Translations under genes and position numbers: made by a program
The notes under the pieces: model-generated
Database searches by the model: none
Seen by the model: only the letters and a program-made list of their open reading frames with translations
Told to the model about the DNA's origin: nothing
Assembly (NCBI GenBank): GCA_002110485.1
Contig: MOWL01000069.1
Coordinates: 372,001 to 436,000, forward strand
DNA from: Emergomyces orientalis
Lineage: Eukaryota > Ascomycota > Eurotiomycetes > Onygenales > Ajellomycetaceae
DNA length: 64,000 nucleotides
Direction: 5' to 3'
In this document: one piece after another, positions 35,007 through 45,371 of the stretch
Layout of the letters: the number at the start of each line of letters is the position of its first letter
Numbering within the stretch: position 1 is the stretch's first letter

Positions 35007-36446
35007 CTATTTCTGGTTCTTTAGTCTCTCTATAGCGTCATTTGCTACCTTAATTCCTTCCTCAAACTGCAGCTGAGTGGCCAAATCCCTGGCTTGTTCG
35101 AAGTACTTCCGTGCCTCTGTGAATTTGCTCTGCATCTGCGCAATTTCACCTAAATTATACAGCGCGACTTGACACGACTGATCGCACTCTTCGTTTCGGA
35201 CTGGTGGTTTGATATGTGCTGCAATGTCCAGCGCCTTCTTTGCCCACTGTGTTGCTGCATCGAGCAACTCTGGCCGAGATATCGGGGGGCCGTCTGCCCT
35301 GGGTATCGATGCCGACTTTCCAGTTGCGTTTTGAGCTTCCTCTGCTATCTGGGAAGAGATGTTGTTAAGAAGAACAACTTGCGCGCATGTCGTTGACTGG
35401 CCCTCCTCTTCCTTGATCAAACTTAGACTCTGCATGTATAAAGTTGCTGCGAGGTGGTTTTTCCCCTTTTTGACATATAAATCGGCCAGGTCATTGCACG
35501 ATGCAGCAATCTCGGTGAGATTAACATAATCATCGCCTTCGTCACGGGAAAGCGGTAAATTCAATTCCCTGCGCCTTCGGACTTCACCGGCACTCTCGGT
35601 AACCGCGCCAATTAGGGAGTTTTCCGCTCTGTCCATATCCTGCACCGAATTACTGGAATATAGATCTGCTAGTTTAATCTTAATTCCAATGACCTTTTTC
35701 ATAACTTGGTCTCGAATTTTCGCTTCCACTCCTTCCTTCTCACGTGCTTGTTTCTCTACTTCCGCAGCCTCTGGATCTACAGGCTCAGCGGAGGCTTTGT
35801 GTGCTCTTTGTTTATCGATTATAATTTGCCGTCTCCTTCCATTGGCTACCCACTCTTTGCAGTCCGCCAGAGTTTTCTCAAGCATGTCAATGGATGCTTT
35901 GACTAGGCCGCTTTTCTCCAACATTTCAGCCGCAGCGATTCGTATACCAAGGACCTCATCAGAGAACGGGTGCATCTGAACATGTTCTGCGACAACGAGT
36001 GCCTCCCTAAACATCTGTAGCGCCAATATAGGATCTGGTCGTATCTCTGAATGGTGGAGAGCTTTGCGAAGGGGTGCCGCCACCTCTGGCGGAAATCTGT
36101 TAAGATACGGGTCTACTCGAGTCACTCGGTCATATATGATGTATATAAGTAACCCCGCATTCACCGCCACGAATAATACAGTGAGTGGGAAGCCAATGGG
36201 GTTTGTTTGCCATATTTTACCCCACGCTTCCCTGTAATCTCGCTTGAATTTTTGTAAGCGGGATGTGCTATTTAAACGTGTTTGTATCGGTGTGTTGAGA
36301 GTCAATTGAGGTTTTGGTGATAAAGTCAATCGAGGCTTAGGAGGGTATCGAGGTGTGCTAGAGAGGAATCGTACGGCAGAGGGAGGGGTTTGTGGTTGGC
36401 AGAGAGGCGGCGAGACGCTGAAGCGCCGTGCTACCAGCCGGAACAT
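35007..36446 (-). CDS. Mgr3-like mitochondrial inner-membrane TPR protein
   Basis: A single exon of 479 aa. The N-terminus is rich in Arg, Ser and Pro without acidic residues (a mitochondrial presequence, about residues 1-60). One membrane span follows (FPLTVLFVAVNAGLLIYIIY, about residues 85-104). The rest is helical with TPR-like units (ALQMFREALVVAEHV, SIDMLEKTLADCKEW, AATLYMQSLSLIKEE, ALYNLGEIAQMQSKFTEARKYFEQA). This matches Mgr3, the adaptor that with Mgr1 delivers substrates to the i-AAA protease Yme1. Assignment rests on architecture and on position: it lies divergently beside the SRAP gene, as YMR115W/MGR3 does beside YMR114C in yeast. Confidence 0.8.
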   Translation of the reverse strand: MFRLVARRFSVSPPLCQPQTPPSAVRFLSSTPRYPPKPRLTLSPKPQLTLNTPIQTRLNSTSRLQKFKRDYREAWGKIWQTNPIGFPLTVLFVAVNAGLLIYIIYDRVTRVDPYLNRFPPEVAAPLRKALHHSEIRPDPILALQMFREALVVAEHVQMHPFSDEVLGIRIAAAEMLEKSGLVKASIDMLEKTLADCKEWVANGRRRQIIIDKQRAHKASAEPVDPEAAEVEKQAREKEGVEAKIRDQVMKKVIGIKIKLADLYSSNSVQDMDRAENSLIGAVTESAGEVRRRRELNLPLSRDEGDDYVNLTEIAASCNDLADLYVKKGKNHLAATLYMQSLSLIKEEEGQSTTCAQVVLLNNISSQIAEEAQNATGKSASIPRADGPPISRPELLDAATQWAKKALDIAAHIKPPVRNEECDQSCQVALYNLGEIAQMQSKFTEARKYFEQARDLATQLQFEEGIKVANDAIERLKNQK

Positions 36447-36823
36447 GGCAGATATTAGACAATTAAGCTAACTGGCAGCGTGCTGCAAAATCAATTTAGT
36501 GGAACTGGTCAACATAGGTTGTATAAATGTATTTCATGTCCCAAATCCGGTATCAATGGCAAGGGTCAACAGAAATAGGTCATGAAATGCATTGAAGCTC
36601 TTTGGAGCGGGATTGGGATCAGGATGAACCTCTTGGGCCTGTTTGCTCTGTTTGCATGTCCTTGGCGGAAATGGCCCGAGCTCTGTTCCACTCCGCTCCA
36701 CCAAAGGGCAATGACGTCTTCGCAACATCACCTCTCAACCGCAGGGCAAGTCGTCTCAATGCAAAACCTCCAGAGCAGGCCCAAGTCTATCCATATCGTG
36801 ATATAAGGAATACCATATTCAAA
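36447..36823. promoter_or_regulatory. shared divergent promoter of the Mgr3-like and SRAP genes
   Basis: The 377 bp between the two divergently read start codons must hold both promoters. Short frames inside it are not convincing. No specific factor site stands out. Confidence 0.5.
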
Positions 36824-38311
36824 ATGTGTGGCCGGTATGCCATGGGTATTGTATGTAACCCACTGCTTTTCGTAGTGTCAAGTCAATCTGCCTCTTTCTG
36901 GCTCCTTTGGCCTTCTAATGACAATGTTTTCATATAGCGCCTCGCGTTCATCCGACACCAATTACAACAGCATGGTCAACCGGTGGATGAGGCAGCGGAT
37001 GACGATGATGTGAGGCTAACTTACAACTTTGCGCCTGGGAGTTACGGCGCAGTCTATCGCGCAGACACGTCTGATCATGGCGGAGTGGGCTCACAAGACG
37101 ATGACACCGCCAACAATGAGCGATTGGAAGACCAAGAAGCACACGGAGAGCCTGTGAAGATACCGGAGCGCAGAACGCATTATAAACTTCAAAGCATGAA
37201 GTGGGGGTTAATCCCATTTTGGACCAAAAGATCCCCCGATTACGGCTCTATGCTAAAAACAATCAATTGTCGTGACGACTCTTTAATCGAGGATAGGGGA
37301 ATGTGGACGTCTATGAAGAGAAAGAAGCGCTGTGTTGTAATTTGCCAAGGCTTTTATGAATGGCTGAAAAAGGGACCAACTGGGAAAGAGAGAGTTCCTC
37401 ATTTTATCCGACGAAAGGATGGGGATTTGATGTGTTTTGCTGGCCTGTGGGACTGTGTTCAGTACGAAGGTACGTGGCCAATTTTGCATTTGCAGTATTT
37501 TGGCATTATTAAATACTATAAATGTTTAGAGATCATTTTCTGACGGTCCACTGTAGGCTCTGATGAGAAACTTTACACTTACACTATAATCACCACCAGT
37601 TCGAATCCTTATCTTAAGTTTCTTCATGATCGAATGCCTGTTATTCTCGAACCCGGTAGCCCTGAAATGGCTACATGGTTGGATCCGCATCGTGTGACCT
37701 GGTCAAAAGAATTACAATCAATCCTCAAACCATACGAAGGGGAACTCGAGTGCTATCCCGTCAGCAAAGAAGTTGGGAAAGTGGGAAACAACTCTCCAGA
37801 CTTTATTATCCCGGTAAACAGCAAGGAAAATAAAAATAACATCGCGAATTTTTTCACTAGTTCTGGCAAAGGCAAACCTGGTCAGAAAACCCAAGTCCGG
37901 GATACCACCAAAACCAGTGGTGAAAAGCCAGGAGCACGGGGCGTTTTGGCTCATGGAAAAAATGCCAAAGTAAAACAGGAAGAAGGGGACAGCAAAGATG
38001 AAGCAATTTTAGCTGCGTCCAAATCAGATATCAATGTTGATTCCGCTTCGCAAACCTCGGCAGTTAAACGGAAACGAGTATCCCCGGAAACTACGGAGGA
38101 CAATGATGTAACCGCCAAAATACCAAAAATAACGAAACCAGAGTCTACGCAGCTGCTCCCTGAGAAAAATGCTAACTATTCTCCGACAAAACCTGGTGGT
38201 GGAAATAAGAAAATGAGGAGTGCTACGAGCAATGGCTCGGCCCTGAAGCAGGGTGATGCTAAAAGGACGACACACGGGACACAACGAATAACTAATTTCT
38301 TTAAAAGATAG
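36824..38311 (+). CDS. SRAP-domain protein (HMCES/YedK family), abasic-site DNA-protein crosslink sensor
   Basis: Three exons (36824-36850, 36938-37469, 37557-38311) give 437 aa. The first exon is only 27 nt and encodes MCGRYAMGI, providing the essential Cys2 that becomes N-terminal and crosslinks to abasic sites in single-stranded DNA. Other catalytic-core residues are present: the Asn of YNFAPGS (about 39), MKWGLIPFW, Glu150 in GFYEWLKKG and His210 in SSNPYLKFLHDRMPVIL. An acidic insert (DDDTANNERLEDQEAHGE) interrupts the N-terminal part of the domain. The Lys-rich tail (about residues 280-437) carries two motifs resembling PCNA-interacting boxes: NNIANFF, and TQRITNFFKR at the very C-terminus. 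Likely a nuclear replication-linked protein. Confidence 0.92.
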
Positions 38312-39715
38312 CAATGCTGGAAAGGGGTGCCCAGTATCCTCGGCTGTCTTCGTCGATCGCGTTGTTTACTATGATACCATTTGAAAGCTGTACTTTGGAT
38401 TTGCCGAACGAGCTCATATATATATTACTGTCAATATGTCACTTATTCTCGCGGGCGGGATATTTTATGCTAACTATTTGCTTTGAACGATCTTATTTTG
38501 CATTATAACTATGGGATTATGGAATTTGTTTTTATGTCATATTTGAGTCTATAAATCTCATGCACAACGAGGTTGTATGGGAGTCATAGACTTCGAGGAT
38601 AACCTGAAAAAGGATGCTATTGTTAGAGGTGGAAGGTTGGTTGGTTGATTGTTGCTATCTAGCCAGCGCAGTTCTTTATAAAGGTGTGCGGATCACGTGG
38701 TCTACTATAGGCAGGGGCACTGCTGCCAACTGCTATTCATTTTCATCCCATCGCTGAGATGCCCGAAATGAAGGTGGAACTGGAACAGGCACTACATAGT
38801 TGCCAACAATGGCAGAAGCCTGATGAAAGCTTGCCCGCATGAGCGTAAGCCAGAGCTAGACAAAGGATGGTAATCTATGCTGGTCCTTGATTTTGATAGT
38901 CTTGTTGACGTATATCTAGTAAGCTCCCCAGTGACCGGGGTGCCTAGGTTTCTTACCCCATATAATATAAATGGGCGCTCAATCTAATGGCATACGTCGA
39001 AGAGATCATCACAGTTCAGTTTTGCAACTGCTTTTCTTCTTTTCTCCTGTTTTTCTACTTAGCGTTACCGCGTGCAAGTTTGCTAAATTGCCTGCTTAAA
39101 GTAACCAATTTTCTCACATATATGGTTAATCTTCCGTGCGATGAGTACGGAACGCAAGAGGAAGACTATGCACGAGAGAGTTGAGTAGGGTGTTACCTCG
39201 AATGTCAAGTTGATAGGTTCTGACGAGGGATTCAGGAGAAGATTTGATATATTGACGTTGTGGTTTGCACACAATCTTCTTTTGATGAATTGTGTAAGCG
39301 GGGTGCGCGATTCGAGAAATATTTGGTACACAAATCCCGCTTTCTAAAAATTCGTAAGACAAAAATGCATGTTGTCCTAAGATGTATCTCCGTCGGCATA
39401 TATGTACACGAATGCTTCCACATCAAAATTGAGGGGATCCCCCAAAGGATCAAGATAAGGATGCCGCCACTGTCAGTATAGAAGGGTTATAAGAGAAATG
39501 GCCCCTATAATGAGTCATGTAAAATTGTTCATTTCGACTGTAGCCAAAGTTGCAGATTTATATGCATGTACCTGGAATATTGATTAGCATTAACCCTTCA
39601 CGGTGTCACAGTGGCCTACCATATATGATTTATCGATCCATTCTTCGTAGTATGGGGGTATATATAATCAGGAGTGGAGTAATTTCGCTGCTGCAATTTG
39701 GAGCCTCTATCTGTG
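38312..39715. other. intergenic between convergent genes
   Basis: Two transcripts converge here, so this should be 3' UTR and spacer. Short frames (38987-39184, 39260-39481 and others) show no protein-like character. Confidence 0.45.
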
Positions 39716-40656
39716 CTAATTATTCTCTTCTGAACGAAGACGTTGAATAAGTTTCTCTCGAAGAAATGGGCTGAGACCGAGACTGTACACGATTGTCAGT
39801 GATAGAAATTTCCTCGTAAGAGAAATAAGTACCTACATTCCATTCCGTGTGATGATCCGGTAGGTACCTAGCATTCCCGCTTTAGCAAAAACCCAACACC
39901 AGAGGACCTGCTAACTCTATACACGTCACGTACCACTGGGCTGGTAATTCCCTTCAATTTTTCCACTCCCATCGACCTCTAGGCTGCCGAATATATCCTC
40001 TGGCCTGCGGGGAGCAAAATTTAGTGGCCTAGAGTGAGATGAGCTGGGAATTGAATGAATGTCCTACCATGCGATCCTAGCAAATTCTGGAGGATTCCTC
40101 GTATCAGAAATGTGAATCCACCCACCCCTCCCAGTGGAATTTACACCGCCCTTAGATTCTTCACCTAAACTGGAAGCACCTTGTCCCCGCCTGTGTTTCT
40201 TTTGAGTAGAAGGAAACACTCCCCCAGAAGCAATGTTTGCTCCGGTTGTAAAAGCCATGACATGCGCCTGTGACACTACGTCAGGGTCATCACGTGCATG
40301 CTCCGAAATAACTGATTGAAGAGTTTTTAGGAACGTGGGGTTTTCTTTGAAGGAATCGGTTGTTGGAGGCAGTGTGGAAGTCACTCCGATCGAAAGCTCC
40401 GGTTTTGGAGGATCTGTGGGTAAAAGGGAGAGGATATAGTTATTCGGGGCCTCAGTGCTTGGGAAAACGAACTGCAGAAGCTAATCAGCAGCAGTACTTT
40501 CTCATCAATTGCTCATTTATTAGGTAATTGGAATTGAAGGGCTTATCTGAGCAGACGTACAATATGTGAGTTGCTTTGTAGAGTACTCAAAGATCTATAT
40601 TGGAATCGCATTGGGTTGAATACAGCGCGGTGAGCGCGACACACAATTGTTGCCAT
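39716..40656 (-). CDS. conserved small fungal protein, probably mitochondrial, function unknown
   Basis: Five exons join in frame: 40561-40656, 40068-40471, 39934-40004, 39837-39867, 39716-39782, giving 222 aa. The largest exon lacks its own ATG, so simple ORF finding misses the ends. The N-terminus (MATIVCRAHRAVFNPMRFQYRS) is basic, Arg-rich and free of acidic residues, as in a mitochondrial presequence. The middle has a Pro-rich start (LSLLPTDPPKPELSIG), a helical segment (TFLKTLQSVISEHARDDPDV) and a basic linker (STQKKHRRGQG). The end is compact: GGWIHISDTRNPPEFARIAW, then PEDIFGSLEVDGSGKIEG, then TYRIITRNGILGLSPFLREK. I believe this is a conserved mould protein but cannot name its function. 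It is divergent from MED1. Confidence 0.8.
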
Positions 40657-41234
40657 AATATATATGTCAAGGTCCTCGTCCCCGTTAGTTCTGTAATTGT
40701 CTAATTGGAATGAAAGTTGTTAAATGGAAGCACGAAGTTGGAAGATGTCGCTTTCTGGTGTTAAAAGTAACGAAAAGGTGGCAGATCACCACGTCACATG
40801 ACTTCGCGATGCCAACAATTAAAGCTCCAAAAGCTTGAGCGTGTCTCGCAACTTCATACTCACCCTCGAAGCTTGGGCTAAAATTGCAAAATTCAAGGGT
40901 TCAAGGAACAAGACAGCTTTGGCGCTCACAGTGTTGCACAGCACCTAGTTTTACTGAATATGCACCTGAACATGATCCCATAGATTGATTTCGACCCTGG
41001 TTACAATTGAGCCACACCTCATGATTGTTTGCGCTGAGGACTCGGGTCTGGGGCTTACTTTTATGAGTGAATCAAACTTGCGATTTCTTCACACTGTAGA
41101 ACCTAGTGCAGCTGTGCAAAAAGCCCTACTTAATATTACTGGGCACCTCCAATCCAGTTTGTGGTGGGGTCGTACTGACTCAACCATCGGTCCCTCGTCG
41201 CAGCCTACTCATTGAAATTGACCGGACATATATC
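40657..41234. promoter_or_regulatory. divergent promoter between the mitochondrial protein gene and MED1
   Basis: The 578-bp interval holds the promoters of both genes. The MED1 frame happens to stay open back to about 41106, but the Met at 41235 begins the typical low-complexity N-terminus. A CACGTCACATGAC element lies at about 40792-40803. Confidence 0.45.
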
Positions 41235-43573
41235 ATGGCTACCCCTTCATCCAAGCACAATCCTGGGCAAACGCCTCACCCGACCTCATCACCTCACCCA
41301 TCAGCAGTACCCATGGGTCGGCCGCTTTCCCACAAGTCGCCTTCCATTAGAACGCCTTCTGCTTCTGGTCACGGCCACCACCCAAGTGTTTCTTCGCACC
41401 AGTATCCGACCCCCATGGCTGCCCCTGCGTCTGTGGAGGATACTGTCGCATTCAGCTCGCCATCAGCGCTGTTGGCTCTTGGCTTAGGCGGTATCACGCC
41501 ATCTCCAGCAGGAAACGATGCCCTGGCTGGACAGGGGATGAACGATAATGGCATCCATTCAATGGGGATGTCGACCCTAAGTATGGGCGGCCCAAGGGAC
41601 ACTGATGAAGAGAAAGCTCGCCGAATGGAAGAAGTGATCCGACTACTCAGAACTCGTGTTTCCGGAAGAGGTGTATGCCGTGAAGGTGTGGAGAGGCTAG
41701 GAAAGTTTGAAGGGTTTGAATGTATGTGGCAAGACAATGATCTAAGCATTGCTGGGAATTTTGTGGATTTGGAAATCCAGTTTGAAGACGGGGCGGAGAG
41801 CGTTAAGGATGTCAGCTTGAAGTATACTACTCCTAGTGCCCTGGAGGGAGAAAGAAGAGTGGAGGCCACTTTGGTTCTAAAACGGGATCTAATACAGACT
41901 ACTGGAGAGCATGAAGAGATACCCTGGAAAAAGCTGGATGCGTTTCATGCAAATTTGCATAGACTAGCCAAATTGGATCAACTCAGTCGGGACGTCAATT
42001 GCTTTGAAGCAGTGGAAGGACTGTATGAAAGTCTAAAACGAATATGGGAAGGCGAATTAAGTCGGTATCCAGGGAGGGGCCCCTGGGAACATATTTGCTC
42101 AAGTCAGGTGGGCAAACCCGGCCTACACCAGAACAAAAGGATCGGTCTGAGCCTTAAGTACTGGGCTGAGCGAAGACGGATTTTGGATTCCAAACAAAAG
42201 AATGTTCCGGATGCCATGAATATTGACCAACCCCCTGCAGACCGCAAAAATGCAGCCCCATTAGATGAACCTAAGGTATGGAGCGCAGCGATCGAGTGTG
42301 AAGAAGGCTATCCATCGTTACGCGTGTCGAATGAATGGGTCGCGGCTGAGCTGTTTACGACCATGAATACTAGGGATTCCTCTTCAGCTGTTAATGGAAA
42401 CGATTCTGAGATCTTGTTGATCAATTGGATTGATCCTCCTGCCACCCTCGTGAGCAACCCGAATGACGTTCCCCTTGATTCTACCGCCTTGGCCACCACA
42501 ACACCAAATCGGCGCTTCGTTGCACGGTTGGAACCTCCGATCGACATACCCATAATCGCAGCGGCAGAGGTATACAGGCTACTTGGATTGAACATGCCCC
42601 CAGAGCCCAAAACCGTTACATATGATGGGCTTATAGTTCCTCTGCCAAACTTGGCTTCGCCGGGGAATGAGCAGGATGAAAATAGCTCCCTAACATCCAA
42701 CGGAAGAATTCATGAAAAAGCCGTGTATAGCTTTGATGATGATGGCCAACCGACCAGACACCGACACATTTACACTTTCCACCCCTTTGAGCATATTGTC
42801 GGACGAACCATTCGTGACCTTCCATTTTCTCACCCGCGGCAGCTGGCTGATATTCTTCCTGTGAGTGCAAATGCCCTTGCCCATTCCCATTTTCCATTCC
42901 TTTCTTTTTGTGTATTCCGCATTTGTCATGACTGACTCCTCATCATTGTGCCTAGATCTTACGCCAATACGCCCTGCTGTCTAGCCTTCTTCAGAAAACA
43001 TTTACTACTCCAATCAACAAAACTGCTGAGGCCAACAAATCTCAGTCGCCCAACCCGATGAGCTCGGCCTCGTCAAAAGAGGCATCTAAGTCTGACGTCA
43101 CTTTCATTAGCAACATCAGCCCTACAGTATCCAAACTTAATTCGATGCTTTCCGGTGATTTCAAACACGAGAACAATAAAAGAAGCAACCTTAATTCTTC
43201 ATTCAACGCACCTTCCACCACCTCGTCGACAGCTGATGATCGGAAAATAGACATATCTTTGCGAACTCCGATTTCAGCGTCGCCATCCTTATTGTTATTA
43301 TTCAACGCGCCCAACGGACGACCAAATACTTCAATGGACAACCCGAAGACGATAACAATCAATGTAGACATTGGACTCAACGGTAACATCACTGTCTCGC
43401 GGGTTGCTGGGACGTGCGATGATCATGAATACAGCGGAGAAACCTCAGACGACAACCCCGGGACACAACCACGAGAACTCAGCAGAAAACTTGCAAGGGT
43501 GCTGCAGACTTCTGAGGACCTTGGAATGCTGGTTGAATGGGTACTTAAATGGATGCGGAAGCAAGAATCGTAA
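41235..43573 (+). CDS. MED1: Mediator complex subunit 1 (MED1)
   Basis: Two exons (41235-42860 and 42956-43573) give 747 aa. MED1 belongs to the Middle module of Mediator, which bridges gene-specific activators and RNA polymerase II. The disordered Ser/Pro/His-rich N-terminus (HNPGQTPHPTSSPHPSAVPM) is typical of mould MED1. A conserved region then begins near DEEKARRMEEVIRLLRTRV and runs through FECMWQDNDLSIAGNFVDLEI, VSLKY and IPWKKLDAFHANLHRLAKLD to TFHPFEHIVGRTIRDLPF. The second exon continues ILRQYALLSSLLQKTF and then a Ser/Asn-rich stretch with a final conserved LARVLQTSEDLGMLVEWVLKW. The intron is 95 nt with GTGAGT and CCTAG ends. Confidence 0.9.
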
Positions 43574-44899
43574 TTAACCTTCAATGCCACGGCAATCGAT
43601 TTAAGCAAACAACGATATATGCGGTGTTCGTCGGATTACAAAGATCCAGAGGCAAACGTTTGTCTAATTATGCAAAGCTATCTTAGGTACCAGAACCTCG
43701 TTCCACAGACGAAAACCACCATTCGCGAACAAATTGTGCATTCAGTCTACATTGAACCGGGCTCGAAAAAAAACTGCCGTCTGGACGCACGCTTTGCCTA
43801 AACGGCCTCCACGCTCTCAACGCTCCATTTTCTGGCAGACCTCAACAGCAATGCCACGAGATTCTCCCGTCATGCCGAAAACTCCTACCATCCCACTAAT
43901 CCCACAATCGAACTTGAACTCCATCACCGCAAGCTAAACCAAATTCGCGCAGTCGTCTACACTCCGTCCCCAACCTTTCACCGATGCTTGCATCTAACAA
44001 AAACCCTACGAAACTGGCCCCCATACCATCTCGATTGCCCAAACCGGTCACATCAGAATATAGAAAACCTGTTCACACCATTTTGAGCTAGTACTGGGGT
44101 GTCCGAAACCGGCAATCCTTTCGATTACTATCTTAAGTTCTGGCATCCTACAAGCATAGGGCATTTAGTCCCACTTCTTCCCGCTATAATTAAATCTGGA
44201 GCAGGTGGGGGATGAGGCAGAAGAATTTTCTGGGGCCGATTTTTACTACCAATGTGAGGCTTTAAAAAAAATTTAGACACTGACAACCATATCGGGCGCG
44301 GATGTCACACTGCATAGTGGAGTTAAATATGCTCGAGGGGGTTGCCTTTCAACGACAAACATAGCAGGAAAATCTATCTATTAAAATATACGAAACCCAT
44401 GTTATGTATTTTCTATTTCTCACACTAAACTTAAGTTGTCACATCATAACGCCTACCTATCACGTCGAGCCCAGTAACCCCCCCTCTCTCTCTCTCTTCC
44501 CTCATATTAAGACCTCGCGAGCCAAATATCCACTTGTAGGATTTCTTTATTCGGGGCTCCTTTTAAACGTTAATCCAGCATGAACATGAAGCCGTTGAAT
44601 GGAAAAAGCCGCTGGTGTTTCTCTCCATAGATTGAAGAGTATAACTTTATAAATAAAATATAGATATATACCCTTTCTGGGTAGTTTTACACCTTCCCCC
44701 CTCGTCCCCCCAAAACAACTTTCAAATCAGCAAAGCCCGCGAAACGAAACAACATAATTCAATTAATTTATTACTGCGTGGTTACCGTAGCCCAAAACAA
44801 AACAAAAATATGCAGCTCAACGCGCAAACATGTCGAGTCCGGGCGTCCCCAGCCAGCCAGTCACCCGTTCGTTATAACTAACAGCCAATCAACCATCTC

Positions 44900-45340
44900 C
44901 GATAAGAAAACCCTCCCCCCGAAAAAAAAAGAAACAGGACGGATTTTGGAACCTTGGAAACCTTGGAATGGGACGCCCCCTCCCCATCGGGGGCACTGTA
45001 GACCAATCCGAAAAATAGTAGGGCGAAGATTTCAAACTTCGAAACTTTCCTTGGGCCTTTTTTTGGAATGTTCCAAGGTTCTTTTCCAGGCGCCGCCACG
45101 CTGATAAGCGATTTTGGTATATTCATTCTCTCCCGGGCTTATCGGGTTGTGGTTATGTATGGTATGGTATGGTATGGTATGTATGGTGTATGTTTGGAAT
45201 TACAGCGCTTGGTATTTATTGGCGGGGTGTGAAACACAGCTGAATTAACACAACAGCGTTTGTGAGACAGGTTATTTTGTAGCTTAGATTTAGCTAAATT
45301 ATATTCTATATTTGGGACTGTTTTTTGCTTTTTTTTTCCT

Positions 45341-45371
<31 letters not shown>

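Noticed and set aside
37590..37620. GGTTCGAATCC-like T-loop sequence suggesting a tRNA
   Set aside because: It lies in coding sequence for the conserved SSNPYLKF motif of the SRAP protein and no cloverleaf can be formed.
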